Below are positions 32,915 through 42,243 of a stretch of 64,000 bases of DNA, in pieces (the stretch's first letter is position 1; each line of letters starts with the position of its first letter). The position numbers and the translations under genes are program-made. The notes below the pieces were generated by a model, which saw only the letters and a program-made list of their open reading frames with translations, was not told where the DNA came from and did no database searches. The DNA comes from Curtobacterium salicis (GTDB taxonomy: Bacteria; Actinomycetota; Actinomycetes; Actinomycetales; Microbacteriaceae): assembly GCF_011759505.1 (NCBI RefSeq), contig NZ_JAAOYO010000004.1, positions 372,001 to 436,000 of the forward strand. The letters run 5' to 3'.

Positions 32915-33628
32915 TCAGCCCACGCTGGCCGCGCCGGTCAGCCCGTCGACACGGACGGTGCTGGTCGTTCCGGAGGCCTGGACGGTGGCCGTCCACGACG
33001 GGGCAGCCGCCGTGCCCCCGAGCGTGAGGGAACTGAGCGTGCTGCCGGCGACCGCACCGGTCGCCACGGTCGCCGCCGCGTCGGCCTGCGTCCGCAGTCC
33101 TGAGGTCCGTGCGACGTTCGCTGCCTTGGTGGCGGCGTCGACGTCCTTCGGGAACGGGCCGGACGTCACCCGGCCGAGCGTGGCGGACACGACGGACTGC
33201 GTCTGCGATCCGTCGGGCCCGGCGACGACGACGGTCCACTGGTCCCCGGACCCGGCGATCGACACCACGCTGCCGCCACCGGCCGCGGCGACGCCCTGGG
33301 CGGTGACGGCGGACCAGTCGACGGTCGCCGGGGCGTCCGCACCGCTGCCGTTGCCGGTTCCCTGTCCGCTGCCGTCGGTCGGGGTCGCGGCCGGTTCGGA
33401 CGGCTCGGGGGCCGGTGCGGCGGACGGGTCACCCGTGACCGGTGCGCTCGTGGCCGGGGTCGTCGGCGTCGGGGTGCTGCTCGGGGCCGGCGTCCGGGTG
33501 GCGCTCGCACTCGGTGACCGGGTCGGGGTCGGGTCGTCCGGTCCCGCGCAGGCGGCCAGCACGCCGGTGAGCCCGACGGCGAGCGTCAACGAGGTGAGGA
33601 GGACCGGGAAGCGGCGAGTACGGCTCAT
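32915..33628 (-). CDS. Putative lipoprotein, Pro/Thr/Ser-rich linker, unknown function
   Basis: Exported protein of 237 residues with a basic N-terminus, a hydrophobic stretch and the lipobox Leu-Ala-Ala-Cys around residue 27, so it should be lipid-anchored on the outer face of the membrane. Residues 30-100 are a Pro/Thr/Ser/Ala spacer. The C-terminal part (100-237) has two stretches of alternating hydrophobic residues (WTVVVAGPDG and SWTATVQASG) that faintly recall PepSY-type repeats, but no family is assigned. It is monocistronic with its own hairpin. Function unknown. Confidence 0.72.
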   Translation of the reverse strand: MSRTRRFPVLLTSLTLAVGLTGVLAACAGPDDPTPTRSPSASATRTPAPSSTPTPTTPATSAPVTGDPSAAPAPEPSEPAATPTDGSGQGTGNGSGADAPATVDWSAVTAQGVAAAGGGSVVSIAGSGDQWTVVVAGPDGSQTQSVVSATLGRVTSGPFPKDVDAATKAANVARTSGLRTQADAAATVATGAVAGSTLSSLTLGGTAAAPSWTATVQASGTTSTVRVDGLTGAASVG

Positions 33629-33719
33629 GCGAGCGATGATGGCAGCCGGGTGTCACGCTCGACCCCGGCGACACGGCCGACCCGCGGAAGCGATGCCGTC
33701 CCGTGATCGTGCCGGTCGG

Positions 33720-34862
33720 TCAGAGGTCCGCGTGCAGCTGCCAGACCTCGTTCGCGGAGTCCTGCCAGTTGAACATGCGCGCTCGGTCGGGGCCGGCGAC
33801 GGCGAGACGCTGCGCGAGGCCCGGGTCGTTGACGACCTGGTAGACCGCCTGCGCGAGGCGTTCCGGGTAGCTGGCCAGGGCCTCCCGGGCGACGGTTACC
33901 CCGGCGTCCGCGGCGACTTCACGGACCGCGGCGTCGTCGGAGTGCACGACGGGCGTGCCGAAGCTCATCGCCTCGACCACGGGCAGTCCGAAGCCCTCGG
34001 CGAGGCTCGGGAACACGAAGACCGCGGCACGGTCGTACGCGACCGCGAGGTCGGCGTCGTCGATGCGACCCAAGACCTTGACGCGGTCCGGCGCCAGCCC
34101 GACGCGCTCGGCGGTGCCGTGCACGTCGACGTCGCCCCAGCCGTCGGGTCCGGCGATGACGAGCGGGACGTCGGTCGGGGCGGCCGGGTGCGCCATCGCC
34201 TCGATGAGGTGTGCCAGGCCCTTCCGGGGCTCGAGCGTGCCGACCGCCAGGACGTAGCGGTCCGGGAGCCCGAGGCGCTCTGCGCGGAGGTCCGCGTCGA
34301 CGGGCACGGTGAGGCGACCGCCCGGAGCGCCGCCGATCACCCGGATCCGGTCGTCGAACCGGTGGATGGCGTTCAGGTCGGCGGCGACGGCGTGCGTCGG
34401 GACGACGACGGCGTCCGCGTACCGCCAGGCGCGCTTCACCATCGCCTTGTGGAAGTGCACCCCGCGGGGGGTGAGGGTCTCCGGGTGCGTCCACGGCACG
34501 GTGTCGTGGACCGTGACGACCGTCTGGTGGCCGAGGTCCTGGAACCGGTCGTGCTTCACCAGGGGAGCGAGGACGCTCGGAGCGTGCACCATGCCGGCCG
34601 ACGCACCCCGGGCCATCCCGGCCTGCCAGGCCACCGAGAGGGCCCGTCGGGGCAGCGCGAGGCGCTCGAGCCCGGCGAGTCCCGGCAGCAGGGTCCGCAG
34701 CCGGTCGATGTCGGCCGCCGGAGCACCGGAGACGATCGCCTCGACGTCACACCCGGCCGGCGCGGTGGCGATCAACTGCCGGGTGAGTTCCTCCGCGTAG
34801 CGGCCGATCCCGCCGGGGACCGGTGCGATGACCTGGTCCACGATCACGCGGAGTGTGGTCAT
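33720..34862 (-). CDS. Glycosyltransferase family 4
   Basis: GT-B glycosyltransferase of 380 residues. The N-terminal VPGGIGRYAEEL is the acceptor-domain glycine loop, VTVHDTVPW is a mid-domain motif, and the donor domain has VGTLEPRKGLAHLIEA and FPSLAEGFGLPVVEAMSFG, the E-x7-E retaining GT4 signature. It probably adds a sugar (mannose or rhamnose) to a lipid-linked glycan inside the cell. The ATG with GAGGAG at the right distance fixes the start; an upstream in-frame ATG at 34931 has no such site. It is divergent from the membrane protein at 34988. Confidence 0.88.
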   Translation of the reverse strand: MTTLRVIVDQVIAPVPGGIGRYAEELTRQLIATAPAGCDVEAIVSGAPAADIDRLRTLLPGLAGLERLALPRRALSVAWQAGMARGASAGMVHAPSVLAPLVKHDRFQDLGHQTVVTVHDTVPWTHPETLTPRGVHFHKAMVKRAWRYADAVVVPTHAVAADLNAIHRFDDRIRVIGGAPGGRLTVPVDADLRAERLGLPDRYVLAVGTLEPRKGLAHLIEAMAHPAAPTDVPLVIAGPDGWGDVDVHGTAERVGLAPDRVKVLGRIDDADLAVAYDRAAVFVFPSLAEGFGLPVVEAMSFGTPVVHSDDAAVREVAADAGVTVAREALASYPERLAQAVYQVVNDPGLAQRLAVAGPDRARMFNWQDSANEVWQLHADL

Positions 34863-34960
34863 GGGCGGCTCCTCGTGGTGCTGGTGAACGGACCCCGACC
34901 CTACCAGCCGAGCAGTGAGCGGCCTCCCCACGCCGGTTCTGTCGGGGGACGGTCGTTCGT

Positions 34961-34966
34961 TAGAGT
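34961..34966 (+). promoter_or_regulatory. -10 box (TAGAGT) ahead of the DUF2142-like gene at 34988
   Basis: TAGAGT is 21 bp before the TTG start, with GAAGGGGA (34977-34984) as ribosome binding site. Together they support the rare TTG codon as start. Confidence 0.5.
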
Positions 34967-34987
34967 TGGACAGACCGAAGGGGACCC

Positions 34988-36547
34988 TTGGCTACCACGA
35001 TCGCACCGCGGCACGTCCGTGGCTTCGCCGACGTCAACCGGCTCGTCCGGCTCCTCGAGAGCCCGTGGACGTTCCGGATCACCATCGCACTCTTCGTCGT
35101 CGTCGGCGCAGTGCTCTCGGTGGCGATCCACATGCCGGTCGTCGACGGCGTCGGACACGTGCCCTACTCGGGCACCATCGCACCGGACGAGAACCGGCAC
35201 ATCGCGAACATCCTCTACTACGCCGGCCGGAGCGTGTGGGCAGGGCCCGTCATCACCGACGCCCCCGCACAGCTGCTGTCGATGGGCGAGATCGAACGCT
35301 TCCCGAGCTACGTCTACTACTACCTGACGAGCTTCCCGGTGAAGGCGATGCTCGACGTCGGCGCGCCCTACTCCGCCATCGTCGTGGCGCTGCGGTTCCT
35401 CAACGTGCTGATCGCGGCCGCCGGACTCCTCGTCGTGCACCGGCTGGTCCGGACCATGGGCATGGCGCTCTGGGTCGCGACGCTCGTCGTGGTGCTGCTC
35501 GCCGCGACCGGTCGCTACGAGTGGCAGGCCGCCGCGGTCACGTACGACACCCCCGCGAACACCCTGTTCTTCCTCTGTCTGCTGTACTGCGCCCGCTTGA
35601 TCCGCTCCAGTGCGCACGGGTACGCCGACCTGTTCCGGGCGCTCGTCCTGGGCGGGGCGGCCATCGCCGTGAAGTACACGTTCGTCCCGTTCGTGCTCGT
35701 CGCCGTGGCGGTGGCCTTCGTGCTGGTCGTCCAGCGCGACGGGCTGCGGACCTTCGCGCACCCGGTGCAGCGCTTCCGCCGGGTGTTCGCCGAGCACCCG
35801 GTCACCTCGGCCCTGTGGTCCGCGCTCTTCGTCGTCACGCTCGCGGTCCTCGTCGAACGCATCGGCGGGAACCTGCTGCTCTACGGGCAGTTCAACCCGT
35901 CCTGCCCGAAGCTGCACACGCACCAGGAGTGCCTGGCCTTCGACATCTACCGCCGCAACTACTGGGCGGAGCGGACGCACGACCTCGCCATCGCCAACAA
36001 CGTGCCGCAGACGCCGTTCGACGTGTTCGAGTTCGTCGGGAGCTGGATCAGCGCCTACTTCCAGAGCATGTTCTTCTACCGCGGTCGGAACACCACCTGG
36101 CAGGTCGCGACCTGGGTGCAGGTCGCCGGTGCGGTGACGTTCGTGATCGCGCTGGTCGCGATCCTCACCGCCTTCCGCGCACTGCTCCGGACCCGCGCGC
36201 TGGTGTGGGGGATGGTCGTCGCCGGCAGCTACGTGGTCGCGATGTTCCTCTTCAACCTGCGGACGTTCCTGCGGCTGGACAACGAGTACGCGTTCTCCGG
36301 GCGCTACCTGCTGCCGGTGTTGCCGCTGGTCTTCGCCTTCATGGTGTTGGCCGGGGTCGCACTCTGGCGGATGCTGCCCGTCGGGTGGCGTCGTGCGCTG
36401 ATCGTCCCGGGGGTGCTCCTGGCCGCCGCGGTGTTCGTCACCTACCTGGGCCCGGTCGCGTTCTTCACCTACGCCCGCGGCGAGTCGTGGTACACACCGA
36501 TCGCCCTCCACCTGTTGCCGAGCTTCCTGACGGGGGTGTCCTCGTGA
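34988..36547 (+). CDS. DUF2142-like polytopic membrane protein (putative GT-C glycosyltransferase)
   Basis: Membrane protein of 519 residues with about 12 hydrophobic helices. The first large loop has TIAPDENRHIANILYYAG, the PDE..H motif typical of DUF2142/GT-C proteins that take sugars from polyprenyl phosphate. The distal GRYLLPVLPLVF segment is also shared with the relative at 26042. It starts at TTG, supported by GAAGGGGA and a -10 box. The next gene overlaps it by GTGA, so this enzyme and a pentapeptide-repeat protein form a two-gene unit. Confidence 0.8.
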   Translation: MATTIAPRHVRGFADVNRLVRLLESPWTFRITIALFVVVGAVLSVAIHMPVVDGVGHVPYSGTIAPDENRHIANILYYAGRSVWAGPVITDAPAQLLSMGEIERFPSYVYYYLTSFPVKAMLDVGAPYSAIVVALRFLNVLIAAAGLLVVHRLVRTMGMALWVATLVVVLLAATGRYEWQAAAVTYDTPANTLFFLCLLYCARLIRSSAHGYADLFRALVLGGAAIAVKYTFVPFVLVAVAVAFVLVVQRDGLRTFAHPVQRFRRVFAEHPVTSALWSALFVVTLAVLVERIGGNLLLYGQFNPSCPKLHTHQECLAFDIYRRNYWAERTHDLAIANNVPQTPFDVFEFVGSWISAYFQSMFFYRGRNTTWQVATWVQVAGAVTFVIALVAILTAFRALLRTRALVWGMVVAGSYVVAMFLFNLRTFLRLDNEYAFSGRYLLPVLPLVFAFMVLAGVALWRMLPVGWRRALIVPGVLLAAAVFVTYLGPVAFFTYARGESWYTPIALHLLPSFLTGVSS

Positions 36548-37515
36548 CCGACGACCGTTCCACTTCCGAACCGGACCTGCACGGCGCGGTCGCCGTCGAC
36601 GCCGGGGACACCGAGCTCACCCGGACCGGCTCGCTCCGGCCGCGGTTGACCCGGCTGCACTGGTCGCTCGCACTCGTGGTCGTCCTGGTGGCCCTGCTCG
36701 CCGTCGGCTACGAGTTCCTGTCCGCACCCAGCACCCGGATGATCGGGGAGTGCCGCATCGTCCCGGGGGCGTCGACGAGCGACCACAGCGAGTGCGCCGG
36801 GGACGACTTGGCCGGTCGGGACCTGTCCGGGGTGGACCTCCGGCTCGCCGACCTGTCCGGCGCCGACCTCAGCGGTGCCGACCTCGACGGGGCGGTCCTC
36901 TACGGTGCTGACCTGCACGGTGCCGACCTCACGGGTGCGCGCTTCCGCGAGGCCGACCTGACCCAGGCCGACCTCACCGGTGCGACGCTGTCCGACACCG
37001 ACTTCACGCGCGCCGGCATCAACGGGATGGTCATCGAGGACACCGTCCTGGCGGCGTCCGTGTACTCGGAGTGGGTCGACAGCGTCGACCCGGTCCAGGT
37101 CACGACCACCTCGGGCACGCAACCCGGCATCGAGACCAACAGCTGCGCCAAGCGGGTCGGGCTCTACTACCCGGGTGACAACGGCCTCCGGTGCACGTTG
37201 ACGACGGCGGCGAACTACGACAACACGCTGACCTACACGCGCAACGTCGAGGTGAAGCTCCCGCCGCAGCTCGACGTGCCCGCCACCGTAGACCTCCGCG
37301 TCGGCAAGGCCGCCTCCGTGCAGCTGCAGGCCGAGAGCCCCTTCCCGGCGATCGTGACGGCGTTCTCGAAGCCGCTGCCGGCCGGGTTGACGTGGGACTC
37401 GGCGACGCAGACGATCACCGGCACGCCGACGCGGGCGGGGACGACGTCGCTGCAGTTCATCGCGGACAACGGGCGTCAGGTCCGCGCCGACATGACCTTC
37501 CACGTCCGACGCTGA
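36544..37515 (+). CDS. Membrane-anchored pentapeptide-repeat protein with Ig-like (He_PIG) domain
   Basis: Protein of 323 residues with a single membrane helix (about 41-60) and a large outside part. Residues about 88-157 are pentapeptide repeats of the A(D/N)LxG type, including ADLSGADLSGADL. They are followed by a cysteine-containing linker (ETNSCAKR, GLRCTL). The C-terminus (about 265-323) reads LPAGLTWDSATQTITGTPT, an Ig-like putative He_PIG motif. Repeats and Ig-like domain suggest binding or scaffolding at the cell surface. It is coupled to the GT-C-like gene upstream. No enzymatic role is visible. Confidence 0.78.
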   Translation: MTDDRSTSEPDLHGAVAVDAGDTELTRTGSLRPRLTRLHWSLALVVVLVALLAVGYEFLSAPSTRMIGECRIVPGASTSDHSECAGDDLAGRDLSGVDLRLADLSGADLSGADLDGAVLYGADLHGADLTGARFREADLTQADLTGATLSDTDFTRAGINGMVIEDTVLAASVYSEWVDSVDPVQVTTTSGTQPGIETNSCAKRVGLYYPGDNGLRCTLTTAANYDNTLTYTRNVEVKLPPQLDVPATVDLRVGKAASVQLQAESPFPAIVTAFSKPLPAGLTWDSATQTITGTPTRAGTTSLQFIADNGRQVRADMTFHVRR

Positions 37516-37581
37516 TCTGCTGCCCGTCGGCCCACGGGCCGACGGGCGGCGGCGCGGTGCGGACGCTGCGGCCGGGGACAC

Positions 37582-37618
37582 GGAACGGGCGCTCGACCAG
37601 TGGTCGAGCGCCCGTTCC
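37582..37618. terminator. 17-18-bp hairpin after the pentapeptide gene
   Basis: GGAACGGGCGCTCGACCA (37582-37599) is matched exactly by 37601-37618 around a minimal loop. It lies between converging genes. Confidence 0.8.
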
Positions 37619-37633
37619 CTTGATCAGGACCCG

Positions 37634-37655
37634 TGGCCGGGTGCGCACCCGGCCA
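37634..37655. repeat. 22-bp perfect palindrome
   Basis: Positions 37634-37655 read the same on both strands, with core GGGTGCGCACCC. The following 20 bp partly repeat its right half (CACCCGGCCACCGGA twice). With the preceding hairpin it may end transcription of rmlD from the other side. Confidence 0.75.
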
Positions 37656-37687
37656 CCGGATGCACACCCGGCCACCGGACCACGCGA

Positions 37688-38539
37688 TCAGGCGGTCAGG
37701 ACCCCGGCGGCCGCGGCCGCGTGCAGGGCGGCCTGCCAGTCCCGCATCGGGGGGACCCCGACCCGGCCCCAGGCGTCGTGACCGAGGACGCTGTACGCCG
37801 GTCGCGGCGCGGGCCGGACGAAGGCCGAACTGTCGGTCGGCAGGACCCGCTCCGGGTCCAGGCCGGCCTCGGTGAAGATCGCGCGCGTGAAGTCGTACCA
37901 GGACGCCTGCCCGGCGTTCGTGCCGTGGTAGACCCCAACCGGTGCCTCCGCGTCGAGCAGGGCGACGATCTGTCGCGCCAGGTCGCCGGTCCACGTCGGC
38001 TGTCCGACCTGGTCGGTGACCACGCTGACGGTCTCGTGCGACCCGGCCAGGCGGATCATCGTCTTGGCGAAGTTCGGCCCGCCGGCGCCGTAGAGCCACG
38101 CGGTCCGGACGATGTACGAGGAGTCCGGCGCGATCCGGCGGACCGCGGCCTCGCCGGCCGCCTTCGTGCGCCCGTACGCCCCGATCGGGTCGGTCGGCTC
38201 GTCCTCCTGGTACGGCGACGTGCCGTTGCCGTCGAAGACGTAGTCGGTCGACACCTGGACCAGCCGGGCGCCGGCGGCGACGGTGGCGGCGGCGAGGACG
38301 GCCGGACCGTCGGCGTTCACGGCCCGCGCGTCGTCCTCGTGCGTCTCGGCGTCGTCGACCTTGGTGTACGCGGCGGCGTTGACGACGACGTCGTGTCCGG
38401 CGACGGCCTCGTCGACGGCCTGTCGGTCCGTGACGTCGAGGTCGGCGCGCGACAGCGCGGTGACGTCACGCCCGGCGAGTGCCTGCTGCAGGTCCTGGCC
38501 GAGCATGCCGGCGGCGCCGGTGATCAGGTACCGGGTCAT
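37688..38539 (-). CDS. rmlD: dTDP-4-dehydrorhamnose reductase
   Basis: Last enzyme of dTDP-L-rhamnose synthesis, 283 residues, an extended short-chain dehydrogenase using NAD(P)H. The N-terminal TGAAGMLGQDL, the STDYVFDG segment and the catalytic Tyr-x-x-x-Lys (YGRTK) are all present, and the length is usual. Its ATG at 38539 overlaps the TGA of rmlB. The other two rhamnose genes (rmlC, rmlA) lie 5 kb away in the opposite direction. Several glycosyltransferases in the region probably use the rhamnose. Confidence 0.94.
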   Translation of the reverse strand: MTRYLITGAAGMLGQDLQQALAGRDVTALSRADLDVTDRQAVDEAVAGHDVVVNAAAYTKVDDAETHEDDARAVNADGPAVLAAATVAAGARLVQVSTDYVFDGNGTSPYQEDEPTDPIGAYGRTKAAGEAAVRRIAPDSSYIVRTAWLYGAGGPNFAKTMIRLAGSHETVSVVTDQVGQPTWTGDLARQIVALLDAEAPVGVYHGTNAGQASWYDFTRAIFTEAGLDPERVLPTDSSAFVRPAPRPAYSVLGHDAWGRVGVPPMRDWQAALHAAAAAGVLTA

Positions 38540-39522
38540 GCGATGGCCGCGCGCTCCTTGAGCGGCTCCCACCACGAGCGGTTGTCGCGGTACCACTGCA
38601 CGACGTCGTTCAGGCCCTGCTCGAACGGCACGAGCGGCTCGTAGCCCAGCTCGGCCTGGATCTTCGAGATGTCGACCGAGTAGCGCAGGTCGTGCCCGAG
38701 CCGGTCGGCGACGCGGTCGACGTACGACCAGTCCTTGCCGGTGGCGTCGAGCAGGAGCTGCGTGAGCTCCTTGTTGGTCAGCTCGGTGCCGCCACCGATG
38801 TTGTAGATCTCGCCCGCACGACCGCGCGTCAGGACCATCGCGATGCCGCGGGTGTGGTCGTCGACGTGCAGCCAGTCGCGGATGTTGTCGCCCTCGCCGT
38901 ACAGCGGCACGTGCCGGTCGTCGATGAGGTTCGTGACGAAGAGGGGGATGACCTTCTCCGGGAAGTGGTACGGGCCGTAGTTGTTCGAGCACCGCGTGAT
39001 CGACAGGTCGAGTCCGTGCGTGCGGTGGTAGCTGCGGGCGAGGAGGTCGCTGCCCGCCTTCGACGCCGAGTAGGGGGAGTTCGGCTCGAGCGGGCGGTCC
39101 TCGGCCCACGAGCCCTCGCTGATCGACCCGTAGACCTCGTCGGTCGAGACGTGGACGAAGCGCGCGGTGCCGTGTCGGAGTGCCGCGTCGAGCAGGCGCT
39201 GGGTGCCGACGACGTTGGTCTCGACGAAGATCCCGGAGTCGCGGACGGAACGGTCCACGTGGGACTCCGCGGCGAAGTGCACGATCGCGTCGACCGTCGG
39301 GACGACCTCGTCGAGCTTCGCAGCGTCGCGGATGTCGCCCTGCACGAAGGTGTAGCGGGGGGAGTCGGCCACCGGGGCCAGGTTCTCGAGGTTGCCGGAG
39401 TAGGTCAGGGCGTCGTAGACGACGACCTCGGCACCTTCGAGACCCGGGTAGGCGTCCTCCAGGGTCCGACGGACGAAGTTCGAGCCGATGAAGCCGGCTC
39501 CTCCGGTGACGAGGATCTTCAC
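38536..39522 (-). CDS. rmlB: dTDP-glucose 4,6-dehydratase
   Basis: NAD-dependent enzyme (328 residues) making dTDP-4-keto-6-deoxyglucose, the second step of dTDP-rhamnose synthesis. The N-terminal TGGAGFIGSNFV binds NAD. VHFAAESHVDRS, STDEVYG with acidic active-site residues, and the YSASK motif are visible. Its length is typical. The GTG start has AAAGGGA upstream on the - strand. It is translationally coupled to rmlD. Confidence 0.95.
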   Translation of the reverse strand: MKILVTGGAGFIGSNFVRRTLEDAYPGLEGAEVVVYDALTYSGNLENLAPVADSPRYTFVQGDIRDAAKLDEVVPTVDAIVHFAAESHVDRSVRDSGIFVETNVVGTQRLLDAALRHGTARFVHVSTDEVYGSISEGSWAEDRPLEPNSPYSASKAGSDLLARSYHRTHGLDLSITRCSNNYGPYHFPEKVIPLFVTNLIDDRHVPLYGEGDNIRDWLHVDDHTRGIAMVLTRGRAGEIYNIGGGTELTNKELTQLLLDATGKDWSYVDRVADRLGHDLRYSVDISKIQAELGYEPLVPFEQGLNDVVQWYRDNRSWWEPLKERAAIA

Positions 39523-39602
39523 GCTGTATGTCCCTTTCGTGGCCGTTGGCGATCGGTCTGGAGTCTAGCGGGACGCACCCCGGGCACCGGCGACGCTCCC
39601 GG

Positions 39603-41153
39603 TCAGCGCGAGAACTTGAGGATGACGAACTTGCCGGTGAACCACTTCTGGCTGACGGACCAGCCCGCAGCCGCCAGTCGTCGCTGCAGGAGTGCGGGTT
39701 GGTCCTCGGTCCGGGCCCCGACGAACCAGATCCGGTCCACGGTGTCGGTCGGTGGCAGCGGGTCGTGGACGTCGGAGCGTTCGGCCCACAGCTTCCCGGT
39801 CGAGACGGCGGACCGCTCGAGCGTGAGGTCGTGCATGCCCGCGAAGGCGGTGGGGTAGGCGGCCGCCACGAACTCGGTCGTCCGCGTGACGTGCCGCGGG
39901 AGCGGGCCGTACCAGATGCCGTCCCGGGTACCCGGGGCCTCGGCCCGCCGCCCGGTGGCGACGACGTCGGCTGCGGACGCCCAGGTCGACCCGTCCTTCG
40001 CCGTCGGGCCGCGCTGTCCGACCGCGATCGGCACGACGAGCGCGACCAGCACGACGACGGCGGTCAGGGTCACCCAGCGCCACGGCACGCTGGTCAGCGC
40101 GAGTGCGACGAGCATCGCGACGAAGGGTGCGCAGAACGTCAGGTAGCGGGGGTCGTAGAGGGGACGGACGAGCAGGGAGACGAGGACCACGACGACGGTG
40201 GGGACGACGACGACCGGCAGCGCGACCTCCACGGCACCGATCCGGTCGTGGAGGCGGGGGGTGCTCGGGAGCCGGGGGAGACCCGTGGTCGCCACGACGC
40301 CGAGGGCCATCAGCACGAACGGCACGGCGGCCCACGTCCCCGTCCCCGCGAACCACTGTCCGATCAGGATGCGTCCGGCGAGCTCCGGGCCCAGGGTGAA
40401 CGGTCCCATCCAGGACAGCTGCCCGGTCTGCCCGCTGACCATGAGCACGAAGGGGACGAGGGCGAGCGCTGCCAGCACGGCGGCGGTGGCGAAGGACAGC
40501 GCAGCCCGCAGCATGCTCGTGCGCCCGCGTCGGAGCAGCCACACCGCGACCGTGACGGCGTGTGCGATGACCACGAGGTCCGTGTACACGAAGAGCAGCC
40601 CGGCGAGGACGGCGAGGGCCCCGTACGCGGTCCACCACGCCCATGCCCGCCGACGTCGGGCGGTCGTCCGCTCCACCGCGACGACGAACACCAGGGTCAG
40701 CCCGACCGCGGTGACGACCGAGAACGCACTGGACCGCCCCTCGATGCCGGCGAAGGTGAGTCGGGGCACGCAGCAGGTCAGGATGCCGGCGACGAGGGCG
40801 GTCGACCGACCGGCGAGCCGTCCGGTCAGCAGCACGGTCAGTCCCGCCGCGACGCCGATGGCGACCGCGCTCGGCAGCCGGAGCGTGAAGGGGCTGTACG
40901 GCACCACCGTGAACCACAGGTGGAGGAACGCGTAGTACAGCCCGTGGACGCCGTCCACCTCGTGGACCATCCGCCAGAGTTCCGGCAGCGTCCGCCGGGC
41001 TCCGCTCATCGTCGCGCCCTCGTCCGCCCAGGCGGACGGCACCCACGAGCCGACGAGCACCGCCGCGGCGCCGAGGACGGCGACGACCGACGCGGTGCGG
41101 ACCGAGGGGGAGCGCCCGGCTGGCGGTGTCGCTGGTGCCGGCATGGCCGTCAC
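39603..41153 (-). CDS. GT39-like polytopic membrane glycosyltransferase
   Basis: Membrane protein of 516 residues with about 11-12 hydrophobic helices. The first loop has AWADEGATMSG (an acidic pair, as in dolichyl-phosphate-mannose transferases of the PMT/ArnT type) and a HEVDGVHGLYY segment. A C-terminal soluble domain of about 130 residues follows. This suggests transfer of mannose or another sugar from a polyprenyl-phosphate donor on the outer face. Polyprenol-phosphate mannose synthase is in the same locus (59842). ATG at 41153 was chosen; ATG at 41144 is equally possible. Confidence 0.78.
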   Translation of the reverse strand: MTAMPAPATPPAGRSPSVRTASVVAVLGAAAVLVGSWVPSAWADEGATMSGARRTLPELWRMVHEVDGVHGLYYAFLHLWFTVVPYSPFTLRLPSAVAIGVAAGLTVLLTGRLAGRSTALVAGILTCCVPRLTFAGIEGRSSAFSVVTAVGLTLVFVVAVERTTARRRRAWAWWTAYGALAVLAGLLFVYTDLVVIAHAVTVAVWLLRRGRTSMLRAALSFATAAVLAALALVPFVLMVSGQTGQLSWMGPFTLGPELAGRILIGQWFAGTGTWAAVPFVLMALGVVATTGLPRLPSTPRLHDRIGAVEVALPVVVVPTVVVVLVSLLVRPLYDPRYLTFCAPFVAMLVALALTSVPWRWVTLTAVVVLVALVVPIAVGQRGPTAKDGSTWASAADVVATGRRAEAPGTRDGIWYGPLPRHVTRTTEFVAAAYPTAFAGMHDLTLERSAVSTGKLWAERSDVHDPLPPTDTVDRIWFVGARTEDQPALLQRRLAAAGWSVSQKWFTGKFVILKFSR

Positions 41154-41172
41154 CGTAGCAGCGCGGTCCGGG

Positions 41173-42114
41173 TCAGTCGCCGTACCGCGCGAGCTTCTGC
41201 AGGTCGAGTTGCTCCTCGGCCAGGGTGCGGTTCAACCGTGTCAGGTCGGCGACGACCCCGATCGTGATCGAGAGCAGGGCACTGATCATGAGCACCAGCC
41301 CGAGGATCAGCGACTGCAGGTGGTTGCCGCCGCTGTCGGTCCAGAGGAGCACCAGGTACCGGACGAACGGGATGAGGCCGGCGACGCCGAAGACCGCGCT
41401 GACCCAGGCGAACAGCGCCATCGGGCGGTACATCAGGTAGACGCGGGCGATCGCCGACCCGGACTGGAACATGTGCTGCCAGATGTTCTTGAACAGCCGG
41501 GACTCGCGGGTCTTCGCGTTCGTGGTGATCGGGATGCTCGCGATCGCCAGGCGCTTGTAGCCCGCCTGCACGATGGTCTCCATGCAGTAGCTGAAGCGCG
41601 TGACGATGTTCAGCCGGATCAGCGAGTACTTCGAGTACGCGCGGAACCCGCTGGCCGCGTCGGGCAGGTCGAGTCCGGCTGCGCGGCTCGCGACCCACGA
41701 CCCGAACTGCTGCATCGACTTCTTGAAGCCCGAGAAGTGCTCGATGGTCCGGGTCTGCCGGTCACCGATCACGATGTCGGCGTTGCCCTGCAGGATCGGC
41801 TGCACGAGCTCGGAGATGTGCGCCTGCGGGTACTGGTTGTCGCCGTCGGTGTTGACGACGATGTCGGCGCCGTGCAGCAGCGCGTAGTCGACACCGTCGC
41901 GGAACGACCGGGCCAGGCCCATGTTCGTGGTGTGCCGGACGAAGTGGTGGACGCCGTGCGCCCGCGCGACCTCGACGGTCCGGTCGGTGGACCCGTCGTC
42001 GATGATCAGGATCTCGATCTCGTCGATGCCCGGGATCGACGTCGGGATCGTCTCGAGGACCGAGGGCAGCGTCTGCTCCTCGTTGAGGCAGGGGATCTGG
42101 ACGAACAGTTTCAC
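41173..42114 (-). CDS. Membrane-anchored glycosyltransferase family 2
   Basis: Inverting GT-A enzyme of 313 residues. The N-terminal domain shows VQIPCLNEEQTL, IIDDGSTDRTVE, and the metal-binding NTDGDNQYPQA. The C-terminus has two hydrophobic helices (about 230-290), the layout of polyprenyl-phosphate glycosyltransferases such as GtrB-like proteins. It probably loads a sugar onto a polyprenyl carrier for the GT-C-type proteins nearby, especially the one immediately downstream (41153, 19 bp away). The GTG at 42114 gives the conserved N-terminus; the longer open frame overlaps a divergent gene. Confidence 0.86.
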   Translation of the reverse strand: MKLFVQIPCLNEEQTLPSVLETIPTSIPGIDEIEILIIDDGSTDRTVEVARAHGVHHFVRHTTNMGLARSFRDGVDYALLHGADIVVNTDGDNQYPQAHISELVQPILQGNADIVIGDRQTRTIEHFSGFKKSMQQFGSWVASRAAGLDLPDAASGFRAYSKYSLIRLNIVTRFSYCMETIVQAGYKRLAIASIPITTNAKTRESRLFKNIWQHMFQSGSAIARVYLMYRPMALFAWVSAVFGVAGLIPFVRYLVLLWTDSGGNHLQSLILGLVLMISALLSITIGVVADLTRLNRTLAEEQLDLQKLARYGD

Positions 42115-42243
42115 GAGTGGGTGGGTCCCTGGTGTCGTCGGCCGGCGGATGCACCGGGTACGGGAAGTCGGCGACCATCCTACGTGGACGCACAGACCCT
42201 GCAGTCTATGCAGGCTCATCGGCCGTCGTGCGACCATGGGCCC

